A program made the translations under genes and the position numbers. DNA of 64,000 nt. It comes from DASYTH01 sp035942955. GTDB taxonomy: Bacteria > Actinomycetota > Actinomycetes > Mycobacteriales > Pseudonocardiaceae. Positions 51,262 through 60,065 of the stretch are shown here, piece after piece (position 1 is the stretch's first letter; each line of letters begins with the position of its first letter). The DNA lies in the NCBI RefSeq assembly GCF_035942955.1, contig NZ_DASZCQ010000160.1:27817-91816 (forward strand), written 5' to 3'. The notes beneath the pieces were generated by a model. It did not search any database, was not told where the DNA came from, and saw only the letters and a list, made by a program, of their open reading frames with translations.

Positions 51262-52506
51262 ATGACAGCCACATATGTTCCGCCCAGCCCGGCCGGGGCA
51301 GGTACCGATCCGGTGGCACCTGCCTCGTCCGCGGCGGAGATCCTGGCCCGTGCCAAGGCAGTCGCGCCGCTGCTGCGGGAGCGCGCAGCCGAAATCGAGC
51401 GCGAGCGGCGGTTGCCTGCCGACGTGGTGGAGATGCTGCGCGGCACGGGCGTGTTCCGGATGGGGTTCGGCCGGAGCTGGGGCGGTCCCGAGCTGAGCTC
51501 GATGGAACAGACCGAGGTGATCGAGGCACTGTCCTATGGGGACGCGGCCGCCGGCTGGTGCGCGATGATCGGCTCGGACTCCGGGTTGTACGCCCAGTTT
51601 CTTGACGAGTCGGTCGCCAAGGAGATGTTCACCAGCCTGGACATGGTCACCGCGGGACTGCTGTTCCCCACCGGCCGGGCCGAGCTGGTCCCCGGCGGTT
51701 ACCGGCTCACCGGCCGCTGGCAGTTCGGCAGCGGCATCACGCACGCCGACTGGGTGATCTCCGGGGCGTTCATCTACCGGGACGGACAGCCGGAGCCGGG
51801 CCCGGACGGCGACCCGCACGACTCGAAGCTGTTCATCGTGCCGAGCGCCGACGTCGAGGTGATCGACACCTGGCACAGCACCGGCCTGGCCGGCAGCGGC
51901 AGTTGCGACTACACCATCACCGATGTGTTCGTGCCCGAGAGCCGCACCGTCACCTTCGACGCCGTGCGCAACGGCGCGGGGCCGCTCGCCCAGCCGGAGG
52001 TGCACATGCGCAACATGCCTGGCGTACCGCTCGGTGTCGCCCGTGCCGCGTTGGACCACGTCCGCGAGATCGCCGCCACCCGCGTGAGCCCGGTGACCGG
52101 TGCGATGGCCGACGACTACCGCACCCAGGTCACCATCGCCGACTGCGAGGCCGACCTCGCCGCCACCAGGCACGCGGTGTACGCCGCCATGCGCCGGCAG
52201 CACGACGTGCTGGCCGCGGGCGGCACGCTTGAGGACCTCACCCCGAACGAGCGGGCCGCGCTCCCGCTGTCCCGTAGGCACGCCTTCCGCACCGCGCGTT
52301 CGATCGTGGCCCGGCTGTACGACCTGCTCCAGACCACCTCGATCTACCAGCGGTCCCCGATGGACCGGTGGCTGCGGGACACGAACACGATGTGCCAGCA
52401 CATCGTGGCCCAGGACCGCATCCTGCAGTCTGCGGGTGCCTACCTGCTGGGCGGCAAGCCTTCGTTCGCGCTGTCGCTCGGCATCACCGGGGCGACCGGC
52501 CGCTGA
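51262..52506 (+). CDS. group D flavin-dependent monooxygenase (acyl-CoA dehydrogenase fold)
   Basis: 414 residues from ATG 51262 (GAGGGAAAG 7 nt upstream). Acyl-CoA-dehydrogenase-like fold with LPADVVEMLRGTGVFRMGF, WGGPELSSMEQ, LTGRWQFGSGITHADWV and a C-terminal four-helix bundle (RSPMDRWLRDTNTMCQHI). This subgroup contains two-component FADH2-dependent oxygenases rather than dehydrogenases; the catalytic Glu of true acyl-CoA dehydrogenases is not evident. The flavin reductase at 60066 is a natural partner. Substrate unknown; N- or C-hydroxylation of a pathway intermediate is inferred. Confidence 0.85.
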   Translation: MTATYVPPSPAGAGTDPVAPASSAAEILARAKAVAPLLRERAAEIERERRLPADVVEMLRGTGVFRMGFGRSWGGPELSSMEQTEVIEALSYGDAAAGWCAMIGSDSGLYAQFLDESVAKEMFTSLDMVTAGLLFPTGRAELVPGGYRLTGRWQFGSGITHADWVISGAFIYRDGQPEPGPDGDPHDSKLFIVPSADVEVIDTWHSTGLAGSGSCDYTITDVFVPESRTVTFDAVRNGAGPLAQPEVHMRNMPGVPLGVARAALDHVREIAATRVSPVTGAMADDYRTQVTIADCEADLAATRHAVYAAMRRQHDVLAAGGTLEDLTPNERAALPLSRRHAFRTARSIVARLYDLLQTTSIYQRSPMDRWLRDTNTMCQHIVAQDRILQSAGAYLLGGKPSFALSLGITGATGR

Positions 52507-52670
52507 CGCCGGACGGCGCCTTGGCGGACGCGCAATTCCTTTCAGTACAAGGCGATCGTCGGCGAGATAGTTCGTCCCAAATGGACAGATGTGCGATCGC
52601 CGTACAGACACAAGGATCTCGGCGAGCTCGCCGCCCGGCGGGCGAGCCGACCAAATAGTCAGGTGGGAAT

Positions 52671-53957
52671 GTGACTGGGCAAGATGTCGATGTTCTGATG
52701 ATCGGAGCAGGGCCGGCGAATCTGGCGCTCGCGGTTGCGATCGAGGAGTCCGGTGCGCTCCAGGTGGCTGAGAACGCCCTGATGCTGGAGCAGTATCCGG
52801 ACATCAAGTGGCAGCGCGACCTGCTGCTGCCGTGGGCGCGCAGCCAGGTGTCCTTCCTCAAGGACCTGGTGACCCTGCGGAACCCGCGGAGCCGCTTCTC
52901 ATTCCTGAACTACCTGCACCAGCAGGGGCAGCTCGACGACTTCGTGAACCTGTCCACCTTCAACCCCTACCGCTGGCAGCTGTCGGCCTACCAGCAGTGG
53001 GTCGCCGAGAGCCTTGAGCACGTCCGGATCCGCTTCAATGCCCGCACCGAGCGGATCGACCCGCGGTACGCCGAGGACGGCTCGATCAACGGGTGGACCG
53101 TCACCCTGTCCGACGGCGACACCATCGGCTGCCGCGATCTGGTCGTCGGCACCGGCAGGGACGTGCACATCCCGGAGGTCTTCCGCGACGTGCCCGCGGA
53201 CCGCGTCGTGCACAGCACCCGGTACGCCAGCAGGGTCACCCGGCTGGCGCCGACCGAGCGGCCGCTGCGCCCGGTGGTCATCGGTGGTGCGCAGAGCGCC
53301 GCGGAGATGTTCATGGCGCTGCACCAGGACATCCCGGACTGCGAGCCCACGATGATCATGCGGTCGGTCGGGCTGAAGAACTACCAGACGAGCAAGTTCG
53401 TCAACGAGCTGTTCTACCCGTCGTTCGTCGACGAGTTCTACAACATGCCGCCGGAGACGCGGATGCAGGTGCTCGACGAGATGCACCTGACCAACTACGC
53501 CGGCCTGGCGCCGCCGTTCCTGGATGAGATCTACTCGATGCTGTACCAGCAGAAGATGCTGGGCCGGCAGCGGTCAACGGTGCGGCACATGACCGAGGTC
53601 GTCGGCGCCCGGATGGACCACGACGAGGTCGTGCTCGACCTGCGCGACCGCAAGACCGGCAAGATCGAGCCGCTGCGCTGCGACGTGGTGTTCCTCGGCA
53701 CCGGGTACGCCCCCCGGATGCCCGCCATGGTGGCCGACCTGGCGAAGCGGGTCGGGATAGCGGACATCAACGTCAGCCGGCGCTACCGGGTGGACCTCGG
53801 TGACTCGGCCTGGGGTGCGATCTACCTGCAGGGGGTCAACGAGCAGACCCACGGCATCGCCGACTCGCTGATCAGCGTGCTGGCCCACCGCTCCCAGGAG
53901 ATCACCGAGGACCTGCTCGACCGGCGGGCGGTCGCCGAAGCCGCCGTGGAGGTGTGA
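52671..53957 (+). CDS. L-lysine/ornithine N-monooxygenase family protein
   Basis: 428 residues, GTG start. FAD-binding GAGPANLAL at 12-20. Substrate-side segments EQYPDIKWQRDLLLPWA, QVSFLKDLVTLRNPRS and FNPYRWQLSAYQQWV are typical of SidA/IucD-type enzymes. NADPH-binding turn VVIGGAQSAAEMF follows, with FLGTGYAPRMP at the C-terminus. Members N-hydroxylate the side-chain amine of lysine or ornithine. The adjacent cupin and MetRS-like genes point to N6-hydroxylysine as substrate for N-N bond formation rather than a siderophore. Stop overlaps the cupin start (GTGA). Confidence 0.92.
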   Translation: MTGQDVDVLMIGAGPANLALAVAIEESGALQVAENALMLEQYPDIKWQRDLLLPWARSQVSFLKDLVTLRNPRSRFSFLNYLHQQGQLDDFVNLSTFNPYRWQLSAYQQWVAESLEHVRIRFNARTERIDPRYAEDGSINGWTVTLSDGDTIGCRDLVVGTGRDVHIPEVFRDVPADRVVHSTRYASRVTRLAPTERPLRPVVIGGAQSAAEMFMALHQDIPDCEPTMIMRSVGLKNYQTSKFVNELFYPSFVDEFYNMPPETRMQVLDEMHLTNYAGLAPPFLDEIYSMLYQQKMLGRQRSTVRHMTEVVGARMDHDEVVLDLRDRKTGKIEPLRCDVVFLGTGYAPRMPAMVADLAKRVGIADINVSRRYRVDLGDSAWGAIYLQGVNEQTHGIADSLISVLAHRSQEITEDLLDRRAVAEAAVEV

Positions 53958-54334
53958 CCGACATGATCGAGATCCGCAACCTGGACCGGGCCAACCTCAC
54001 CAAGGCGTACGGCCTGGACTCCCAGCGCCTGTTGCCCTGGCCCGCGCTCAACGCCCCGTTCGAGGGTGCGTGGTGCATCCTGCGCTCCGGCGACGAGTCC
54101 ACGCCGCACTCCCACCACGAGTACGAGATCTTCATCGCGATGTCGGGCGCCGCCCAACTGGACGTCGACGGGCAGCGGTATGACTTCGTCGCCGGCGACA
54201 TCGTGCACCTGCCCCCGGGCTGCACGCACAAGGTCGTCAACGACAGCCCGGCCGACTTCGAGTACTACGGCATCTGGTGGGACACCGAGATGTCCGAGAA
54301 GTTCCTCGCCATGCACGAGGAGCAGTCCAGATGA
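53954..54334 (+). CDS. cupin, candidate hydrazine synthetase cupin subunit
   Basis: 126 residues. Both cupin motifs are perfect: G46-x5-H52-x-H54-x3-E58-x6-G65, and G81-x5-P87-x-G89-x2-H92-x3-N96. A mononuclear metal site is therefore expected. GTG 53954 overlaps the monooxygenase stop; ATG 53963 is an alternative. It overlaps the MetRS-like gene by 4 bp. In known hydrazine synthetases (s56-p1, triacsin and pyrazomycin/formycin pathways) a cupin is fused to a MetRS-like domain; here it is a free protein, and stable association with the next gene product is inferred. Confidence 0.88.
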   Translation: MTDMIEIRNLDRANLTKAYGLDSQRLLPWPALNAPFEGAWCILRSGDESTPHSHHEYEIFIAMSGAAQLDVDGQRYDFVAGDIVHLPPGCTHKVVNDSPADFEYYGIWWDTEMSEKFLAMHEEQSR

Positions 54335-55872
54335 GCCGGACGACGCTGATCATCTCGCCGGCCCCCACGGCCAACGGCGATCTGCATCTCGGCCACATCG
54401 CCGGCCCGTTCCTCGCAGCCGACGTCCACACCCGCTACCTGCGGGCCACCGGCCGCAACGTCCTACTGGCCACGGGGTTCCAGGACACCTCGACCTACGT
54501 GGTCACCACCGCGCGGCGGCTGGGCATGACGCCGAAGGCGCTCGTGGCCAGGTCGGCGGAGCAGATCGAGACGACCCTGGCCGCGGTCGGGGTCGGCGTC
54601 GACGGGTTCACCGGCGACGAGGACCGGTTCGTCAAGACGGTGCTGGGGTTCATGGAGCAGTTGCACGCCGCCGGCAAGTTCGAGCTGCGCACGATGACCT
54701 TCCCGTACTCGCCGGCGACCGGTGAGTACCTTGTGGACGGTTACGCGCGGGGCGGCTGCCCGCTCTGCCTCGCCGACGGGTGCGCCGGACTGTGCGAAAG
54801 CTGCGGCAACCCGATCGCCGCGGGTGACCTGATCGATCCGAAGTCGACGATGAACCCCGACGACCCGGTGGAGCTGCGCGAGGCACAGGTGCTCGTGCTG
54901 CCCATGGAGCGGTACCGCGGGCGGATCCGCGCGCACTTCGCCGAGCACGGCAAGGCGATGCGTCCGCACATGGTCCAGGCGATCGAGGAGATGCTGTCCC
55001 GGCCGCTACCGGACTACCCGATCACCTACCCGATCTCGTGGGGCATTCCGGCGCCGTTCCAGGAGGTCGCCGGCCAGGCGATCAACCCGAACGCCGAGCC
55101 CGCGGCGTGGAGCATCTACTGCGCCGCGCTGTCGGCCGAGCGCCGTGGGATGAAGCTGGCCGCCGACGACGAGCTGTGGCTCGCCGGGGCGGGCACGAAG
55201 GTGGTCTACTTCCTCGGCTTCGACAACACCTACCCGTTCGCCGTCGCGGCGGTGGCGATGCTGCTGGCCAGCGACGGGCGGTACCTGCTGCCCGAGGAGT
55301 TCATCACCAACGAGTTCTACGAGCTGGACAACTCGAAGTTCTCCACCAGCAGGGGACACGTGGTGTGGGGCCGGGACCTGGTCGCCGAGGTGCCGCGCGA
55401 CCTTGTCCGGTTCCACCTGGCCGCGACCAGCCCGGAGAACCAGCGCACCGACTTCAGCCGACTCGCACTGGCACGGGTGACGACCTCGCGCTTGGTCGAG
55501 CCGTGGAACCGGGTGGCGGACACGGTGGACCGGTTCACCGGCCGTGGGTCGCTGCCGGTGTCCGAGCGGTCGCGCGCCGCGGCCGCCCGGATCATCGAAC
55601 GTTTCGCCGCCTGTTACGAGTTGGACTGCTTCAGCCTCACCCGGGCCGCGGAGACGCTGACCGAGCAGCTGGGCCGGCTGGCGCGGTGGGCGGTGCGCCC
55701 CGGCGAGGAGGGCGACTTCTGCCACGAGGTCGATGTGGTGCTGCGGTGCGCTGCACCCATTCTGATCGACCTGGCCGGTGCGGCGTTGCCGGAGACGCGC
55801 ATCCCGGTGGGCACGAACCGGATGACCGTCACACCGGTGACCCTGCCGCGGTTGACCCCATGGGCGGGATGA
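54331..55872 (+). CDS. methionyl-tRNA-synthetase-like protein, candidate hydrazine synthetase
   Basis: 513 residues. Class I synthetase fold with the HLGH motif (19-22) and a KFSTSR variant of KMSKS (336-341). A zinc knuckle CPLC...CESC (143/146 and 155/158) is present, and a helical C-terminal domain remains. Related MetRS-like domains activate an amino acid with ATP so that its amine can be joined to N6-hydroxylysine, rearranging to a hydrazine. A second housekeeping or resistant MetRS is the alternative, but the chain of overlaps with cupin and N-monooxygenase argues for the biosynthetic role. Which amino acid is used (glycine or glutamate) cannot be read. Confidence 0.88.
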   Translation: MSRTTLIISPAPTANGDLHLGHIAGPFLAADVHTRYLRATGRNVLLATGFQDTSTYVVTTARRLGMTPKALVARSAEQIETTLAAVGVGVDGFTGDEDRFVKTVLGFMEQLHAAGKFELRTMTFPYSPATGEYLVDGYARGGCPLCLADGCAGLCESCGNPIAAGDLIDPKSTMNPDDPVELREAQVLVLPMERYRGRIRAHFAEHGKAMRPHMVQAIEEMLSRPLPDYPITYPISWGIPAPFQEVAGQAINPNAEPAAWSIYCAALSAERRGMKLAADDELWLAGAGTKVVYFLGFDNTYPFAVAAVAMLLASDGRYLLPEEFITNEFYELDNSKFSTSRGHVVWGRDLVAEVPRDLVRFHLAATSPENQRTDFSRLALARVTTSRLVEPWNRVADTVDRFTGRGSLPVSERSRAAAARIIERFAACYELDCFSLTRAAETLTEQLGRLARWAVRPGEEGDFCHEVDVVLRCAAPILIDLAGAALPETRIPVGTNRMTVTPVTLPRLTPWAG

Positions 55873-55873
55873 G

Positions 55874-57013
55874 GTGATCACCGACACCCGGCCGGGAACG
55901 GCGCGGCGGGCCTCGCGCCGGCGGGTCGTCGTCGTCGGCGCGGGCGTCACCGGGCTGATCACCGCCGTCCGGTGCGTGCTCGCCGGGCATCGGGTGACCG
56001 TGCTGGACCGGGGCGCGATCCCGCATCCGGGGTCGAGCTCCTTCGACCAGCACCGGGCCATCCGGGCGCTCGACCCCGCCGACCCGGAGCGCACCCGGCG
56101 TGCCGCGTTGGCCCATCACCGGTGGCTGGAGCTGGAAACCCTGCTGTGCGGGTCCCGGCCGGGCACCGGGTTCTACCGCCGGGTCGGCGTGCTGACCGGG
56201 TGGCCCGGCGACGAGGTCACGGCGGCCGCCGCCGTCGCGGCCCACGCCGGGCTGTCGGTCAAGCTCGTCGAACCCGACGAGTTCCCGCACATCCGGTTCC
56301 CGGTGGGCTTTCGCGGTGTGCTCGAGCTCGACGCGGGCGTGCTGCTCGCCGACCGGGTGCTGTGGACGGCGGCACGGTGGCTGGCCGGCCACCCCGAGGC
56401 CCGGCTGCGCCCGTGGTGTCCCGTGTCCTCAGTGGACACCGAGACGGGACGGGTGGTGCTGGCTGACGGCACCGTGGAGCGGGGCGACCTGGTCCTGATC
56501 GCCGGTGGTCCGTGGTCGAGGGCGCTCGTGGACCTGCCGACCGTGCTGCACCGGCAGACCATGGTCTACCTGCGTTCGCCCGACGAGCTGACCCGGTGGT
56601 GGGACACCGCGCCCAGCGCGGGCCGCATCGGCGCCGACGGCCGCGCCTGGCTGCTGCCATCCGGCGGTGGAACGGTGCTGAAGATCAGCACCGACGCGGC
56701 GTGCCGCGAAGTGTCCACTGTAGACGACAGGGCCGACGAGGACGAGCTCCGCTGGAGCGAGCGGATCATGGCGGCGGACATCCTGACCGACATGGACCGG
56801 TACACCGTCGCCGCGGTGAAGCGGTGCCACTACGCGGTGGACGCGCACACCGGCACCGCACATCTCGTCCGCGTCGGCCCGGCCGTCTGGGCCCGTGCGG
56901 CCAGCGGCGGCGACGGGTTCCGCACCGCGCCCCTTGTCGCCGACCGAATCGTGGACGCGCTGCGTCACACGCAGTCACCCCTGAGGATTTCAACCGGAAG
57001 GAACACGACATGA
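55874..57013 (+). CDS. DAO-family FAD-dependent amine oxidase
   Basis: 379 residues from GTG 55874. N-terminal VVVVGAGVTGLITAVRCVLAG FAD-binding fold and a family-typical SSFDQHRAIRAL segment; SGGDGFRTAPLVADRIVDAL closes the FAD site. In hydrazine pathways a DAO-family oxidase splits the lysine-derived hydrazine conjugate and releases hydrazinoacetic acid or its equivalent. That role is inferred from position. It starts 2 bp after the MetRS-like stop and overlaps the ATP-grasp start. Confidence 0.88.
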   Translation: MITDTRPGTARRASRRRVVVVGAGVTGLITAVRCVLAGHRVTVLDRGAIPHPGSSSFDQHRAIRALDPADPERTRRAALAHHRWLELETLLCGSRPGTGFYRRVGVLTGWPGDEVTAAAAVAAHAGLSVKLVEPDEFPHIRFPVGFRGVLELDAGVLLADRVLWTAARWLAGHPEARLRPWCPVSSVDTETGRVVLADGTVERGDLVLIAGGPWSRALVDLPTVLHRQTMVYLRSPDELTRWWDTAPSAGRIGADGRAWLLPSGGGTVLKISTDAACREVSTVDDRADEDELRWSERIMAADILTDMDRYTVAAVKRCHYAVDAHTGTAHLVRVGPAVWARAASGGDGFRTAPLVADRIVDALRHTQSPLRISTGRNTT

Positions 57014-58308
57014 GCAGCTCCAAGAGCGTGCTGCTGGTGATCGGCAGCGGACTCAAGCTCTACCGCGAGTACCTGGTCCGCTCCGCCTCGGCCAGGGCCC
57101 GTCGGGCGGGCTACGAGCTGGTGCTGATCAACAACCTGCGGCCGACCTGGCAGCACGAGTACTTCGACGAGATCACCGTGGTCAACGTGTTCGACCACGA
57201 GCTGCTGGCCAAGACCGCCCGCGAGATCGCCGCCCGGCACACCGTCGTCGGCCTGCTGTGCTGGGACGAGCCGCTGGTGATGCCGGCCGCGGAGCTGGCC
57301 GTGGAGTTCGGCGTGCCGGGACTGAGCATCCCCGGCGTGCACGGCTGCCGGGACAAGTACAGCGCGCGGACCCGGTTGACCGAAGGCGGTCTGCTGCAGC
57401 CCGGCTTCGCGCTGACGGCCAACCTGGCGCAGGCACGGATCGCCGCCGCGCGGATCGGCTACCCCGTCGTGGCGAAGCCCCGCGCGCTCGGCGCCAGCAT
57501 GGGCGTGGTGCTGGCCAGGACCGAGCGGGAGCTGGAAGACGCCTTCCAGGTCGCGTCCGACGCCAGCCTGGTCGGCGACGAGCCGTTCCGCGGCGGCGCC
57601 ATCATCGAGGAGTACGCCGTCGGTCCGGAGATCAGCATCGACGGCGCCGTGCACAAGGGCGAGTACCTGCCGATGTTCGTGGCCCGCAAGCGCACCGGCT
57701 GCTACCCGTACTTCGAGGAGACCGGGCACGTCGTCGACGCGTCCGACCCGCTGCTGGACGACCCGGTGCTGATGGACACCCTGGCGCGCGCGCACCGGGT
57801 GCTCGGCATCGAGGACGGCATCACGCACTCGGAGGTGCGGCTGACCGAGCGCGGCCCGCTGATCATCGAGATCAACGGCCGGGTCGGCGGCGACCTGATC
57901 CCGTTCCTCGGCAAGGTCGCTACCGGCATCGACCCCGGCGAGGTCATGGTGGACGTCGCGCTGGGACAGCGGCCCGACATCACCCGGACCAGGCGGGCCG
58001 CGGTCGGCATCCGGTTCGGCTACCCGGAGCACGACTGCCTTGTCCGCTCGGTGCGGGTGCCGGACGAGGCGCCCGGCCTGGTGACGGCGTCCCCGATGGT
58101 CGAGCCCGGCACCACGCTGCGGCTGCCTCCCGGCGGTTACATCGCCCGGCACTCCTTCGTGGTGTGCCGCGCCGACGACCCGCAGACCTGCGAGGAACGG
58201 CTGGACGCGGCGGCCGCGATGGTCGAGGTGGACGCCGAGCAGGTCGCGCCGAAGCCGCGGGGCGCCATGCTGGAGATGCCGGCCGGACTGCTGGACGTGG
58301 ACGAATGA
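57010..58308 (+). CDS. ATP-grasp carboxylate-amine ligase
   Basis: 432 residues from ATG 57010 (ATGA overlap, GGAAGGA upstream). ATP-grasp features: GYPVVAKPRALGASMGVVLA for nucleotide, EEYAVGPEISIDGAV, and GPLIIEINGRVGGDLIP with the metal-binding Glu and Asn. A C-terminal domain follows. Such ligases form amide or peptide bonds through an acyl phosphate. Here the enzyme probably joins the hydrazino acid (or its product) to an amino acid. Substrates unknown. Confidence 0.9.
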   Translation: MSSSKSVLLVIGSGLKLYREYLVRSASARARRAGYELVLINNLRPTWQHEYFDEITVVNVFDHELLAKTAREIAARHTVVGLLCWDEPLVMPAAELAVEFGVPGLSIPGVHGCRDKYSARTRLTEGGLLQPGFALTANLAQARIAAARIGYPVVAKPRALGASMGVVLARTERELEDAFQVASDASLVGDEPFRGGAIIEEYAVGPEISIDGAVHKGEYLPMFVARKRTGCYPYFEETGHVVDASDPLLDDPVLMDTLARAHRVLGIEDGITHSEVRLTERGPLIIEINGRVGGDLIPFLGKVATGIDPGEVMVDVALGQRPDITRTRRAAVGIRFGYPEHDCLVRSVRVPDEAPGLVTASPMVEPGTTLRLPPGGYIARHSFVVCRADDPQTCEERLDAAAAMVEVDAEQVAPKPRGAMLEMPAGLLDVDE

Positions 58309-58667
58309 TCAGCTACGAGGGCAGGCTGTTCCGCAAGGCGGGCGGGGGCGACGGCACCGTCGCCCGCTACCGCCAGGACGGCGACCTGGTGTGGGCGGAC
58401 TTCACCGGCGGGAAGGTGCGGCGCGGCACGGTCACCGGGACGTGCTCACCGGACGGCACCTTGCGACTCGCGTACACCATGGTGCTGGACACCGGTGAGG
58501 TGATCTCCGGGCACACCGTGAACGTGCCGCAGTGGCAGCCAGACGGGCGGCTGGTGCTGCGCGAGGAGTGGCAACGCTACGGCGAGCATGCCACCAGCGG
58601 GGTGTCCTATTTGGAAGAGGTGCTGTCGGAGCCATCGGTTGCGGCACAGCCGGGAGTGCGGGCATGA
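58305..58667 (+). CDS. 120-aa beta-barrel-like protein (annotated elsewhere as N-acetylglutamate-synthase-like)
   Basis: 120 residues, ATGA overlaps at both ends. MISYEGRLFRKAGG start, DGDLVWADFTGGKVRRGTVTG and VLREEWQRYGEHATSG are strand-rich and match a small family often labelled N-acetylglutamate synthase without evidence. No GNAT motif is present, and the fold is more likely a lipocalin-like barrel. Translational coupling between the ligase and the oxidase suggests a binding or catalytic role in the pathway. Unknown function. Confidence 0.7.
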   Translation: MISYEGRLFRKAGGGDGTVARYRQDGDLVWADFTGGKVRRGTVTGTCSPDGTLRLAYTMVLDTGEVISGHTVNVPQWQPDGRLVLREEWQRYGEHATSGVSYLEEVLSEPSVAAQPGVRA

Positions 58668-60019
58668 CCGGGTGGGAGCGGCTGCGCGGCCTCGTCGACG
58701 GGCGGCTGCGACTGCCTGGCGACAGCGGGTTCGACGAGGCCAGCAGGCCGTTCAACGAGCGCTTCCGCGACGTGCGGCCGGCCGCGGTGCTGTCCGTGGC
58801 CGGATCGGCCGACGTCAGCAGGGCGATCGGTTGGTCAAGGGACACCGGGGTGCCCATCGTGGCCAGGGGCGGCGGGCACAGCTACGCGGGCAACTCCGTC
58901 AACCGGGGCCTGGTGCTCGACCTGCGGGACATCGACGGTGTCCACGTGGACCCGTCGACCGCGCTGGTCACCGTCGGCGGCGGCGCCCAGATGCGGAAGG
59001 TCTACGCGGTGTTGCGCGAGCACGACCTGATCTTTCCGCTCGGCAACTCCGACGACGTCGGCATCGGCGGCCTCGTGCTCGGCGGCGGCGTCTCCGTGGT
59101 GTCCCGCGCGATGGGGCTCACCTGCGACTCGCTCGTGTCCACCGACGTCGTCCTGGCCGACGGCAGCACGGTGACCTGCAGCGAGACCGAGCACACGGAC
59201 CTGTTCTGGGCGTGCCGGGGCGGTGGCGGCGGCAACTTCGGGGTGAACACCTCGTTCACGTTCCAGGCGCGACCGGTCCCGGCCACGTCCACCTGCCTGG
59301 TGCTGTGGGACTGGCCGCACGCGATCGACGTGCTGGCCACCATGCAGGAGGTCATGCGCCGCGCCCCCAACGGGTTCGCCGCCCGGATCGGGGTGAGCCG
59401 CGCGGCGGGCGAGGACGGTGTCGTCTCGGTGATCGGGCAGCACCTGGGCCCGGCGGCCGAGCTGCGGGAGCTGCTCGCCCCCGCGTTGGCCGCCGCCCCG
59501 GCGTCCCGGGCGGACATCGCCGACCGGACCTACTGGGAGGCCGCGGACTACCTGCACCACACCACCGCGGGCGGCGCGTTCGCCGTGCGCACCCGGTGCA
59601 CCCCGGCGCCACTGGCCGAGGACGGGCTGCGGACCATCGTGACCGCGGTGGACAAGTGGCCCGGCAGCGCCAACCCCGACGGCGCCGGGGCCGCCCTGTT
59701 CACCTGGGGCGGTGCGATCAACGACGTGCCGGTGTCCGAGACCGCGTTCCCCCACCGGGACGTGCTGTTCCTCGTCTCGATGGACACCTCGTGGCAGCCG
59801 GACGAGCCGCCGGAGGTCGTGCGGGAGAACCTGGACTGGCTGACCGCGCTGCACCGGGACATGGGGGAGTTCGCCCCGGACGCGTCCTACGTGAACTTCA
59901 CCGATCCGGACCTCGATGACTGGCGTGCCGCGTACCACGGCCCCAACGCCGCGCGGCTGGCGGAGGTCAAACGCCACTACGACCCCGATCGCGTCTTCTC
60001 CTTCTCCCAGGCGATCTGA
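58664..60019 (+). CDS. berberine-bridge-type FAD-linked oxidase
   Basis: 451 residues. PCMH FAD domain with ARGGGHSYAGNS, where His72 is the likely covalent 8-alpha-histidyl attachment; the second, cysteinyl attachment position is not Cys (GNSDDVGIGGLVLGGG). C-terminal BBE segment YVNFTDPDLDDWRAAYHG. No signal peptide, so cytosolic. It may oxidise a hydrazine or amide intermediate (to hydrazone, azo or an unsaturated product). Last gene of the strictly overlapping chain. Confidence 0.9.
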   Translation: MTGWERLRGLVDGRLRLPGDSGFDEASRPFNERFRDVRPAAVLSVAGSADVSRAIGWSRDTGVPIVARGGGHSYAGNSVNRGLVLDLRDIDGVHVDPSTALVTVGGGAQMRKVYAVLREHDLIFPLGNSDDVGIGGLVLGGGVSVVSRAMGLTCDSLVSTDVVLADGSTVTCSETEHTDLFWACRGGGGGNFGVNTSFTFQARPVPATSTCLVLWDWPHAIDVLATMQEVMRRAPNGFAARIGVSRAAGEDGVVSVIGQHLGPAAELRELLAPALAAAPASRADIADRTYWEAADYLHHTTAGGAFAVRTRCTPAPLAEDGLRTIVTAVDKWPGSANPDGAGAALFTWGGAINDVPVSETAFPHRDVLFLVSMDTSWQPDEPPEVVRENLDWLTALHRDMGEFAPDASYVNFTDPDLDDWRAAYHGPNAARLAEVKRHYDPDRVFSFSQAI

Positions 60020-60065
60020 CCCGTGCCCGCCACCCGAGCTGACGCTTCTCGAAGGAGCGATCGGA

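Noticed and set aside
52671..53957. Hydroxamate siderophore cluster
   Set aside because: No IucA/IucC-type synthetase, NRPS module or siderophore transporter is visible; cupin and MetRS-like genes point elsewhere.
54331..55872. Housekeeping or resistance-type methionyl-tRNA synthetase
   Set aside because: Fold fits, but the stop/start overlap with a cupin and an N-monooxygenase and the altered KMSKS (KFSTSR) favour a biosynthetic MetRS-like enzyme. Not formally excluded.
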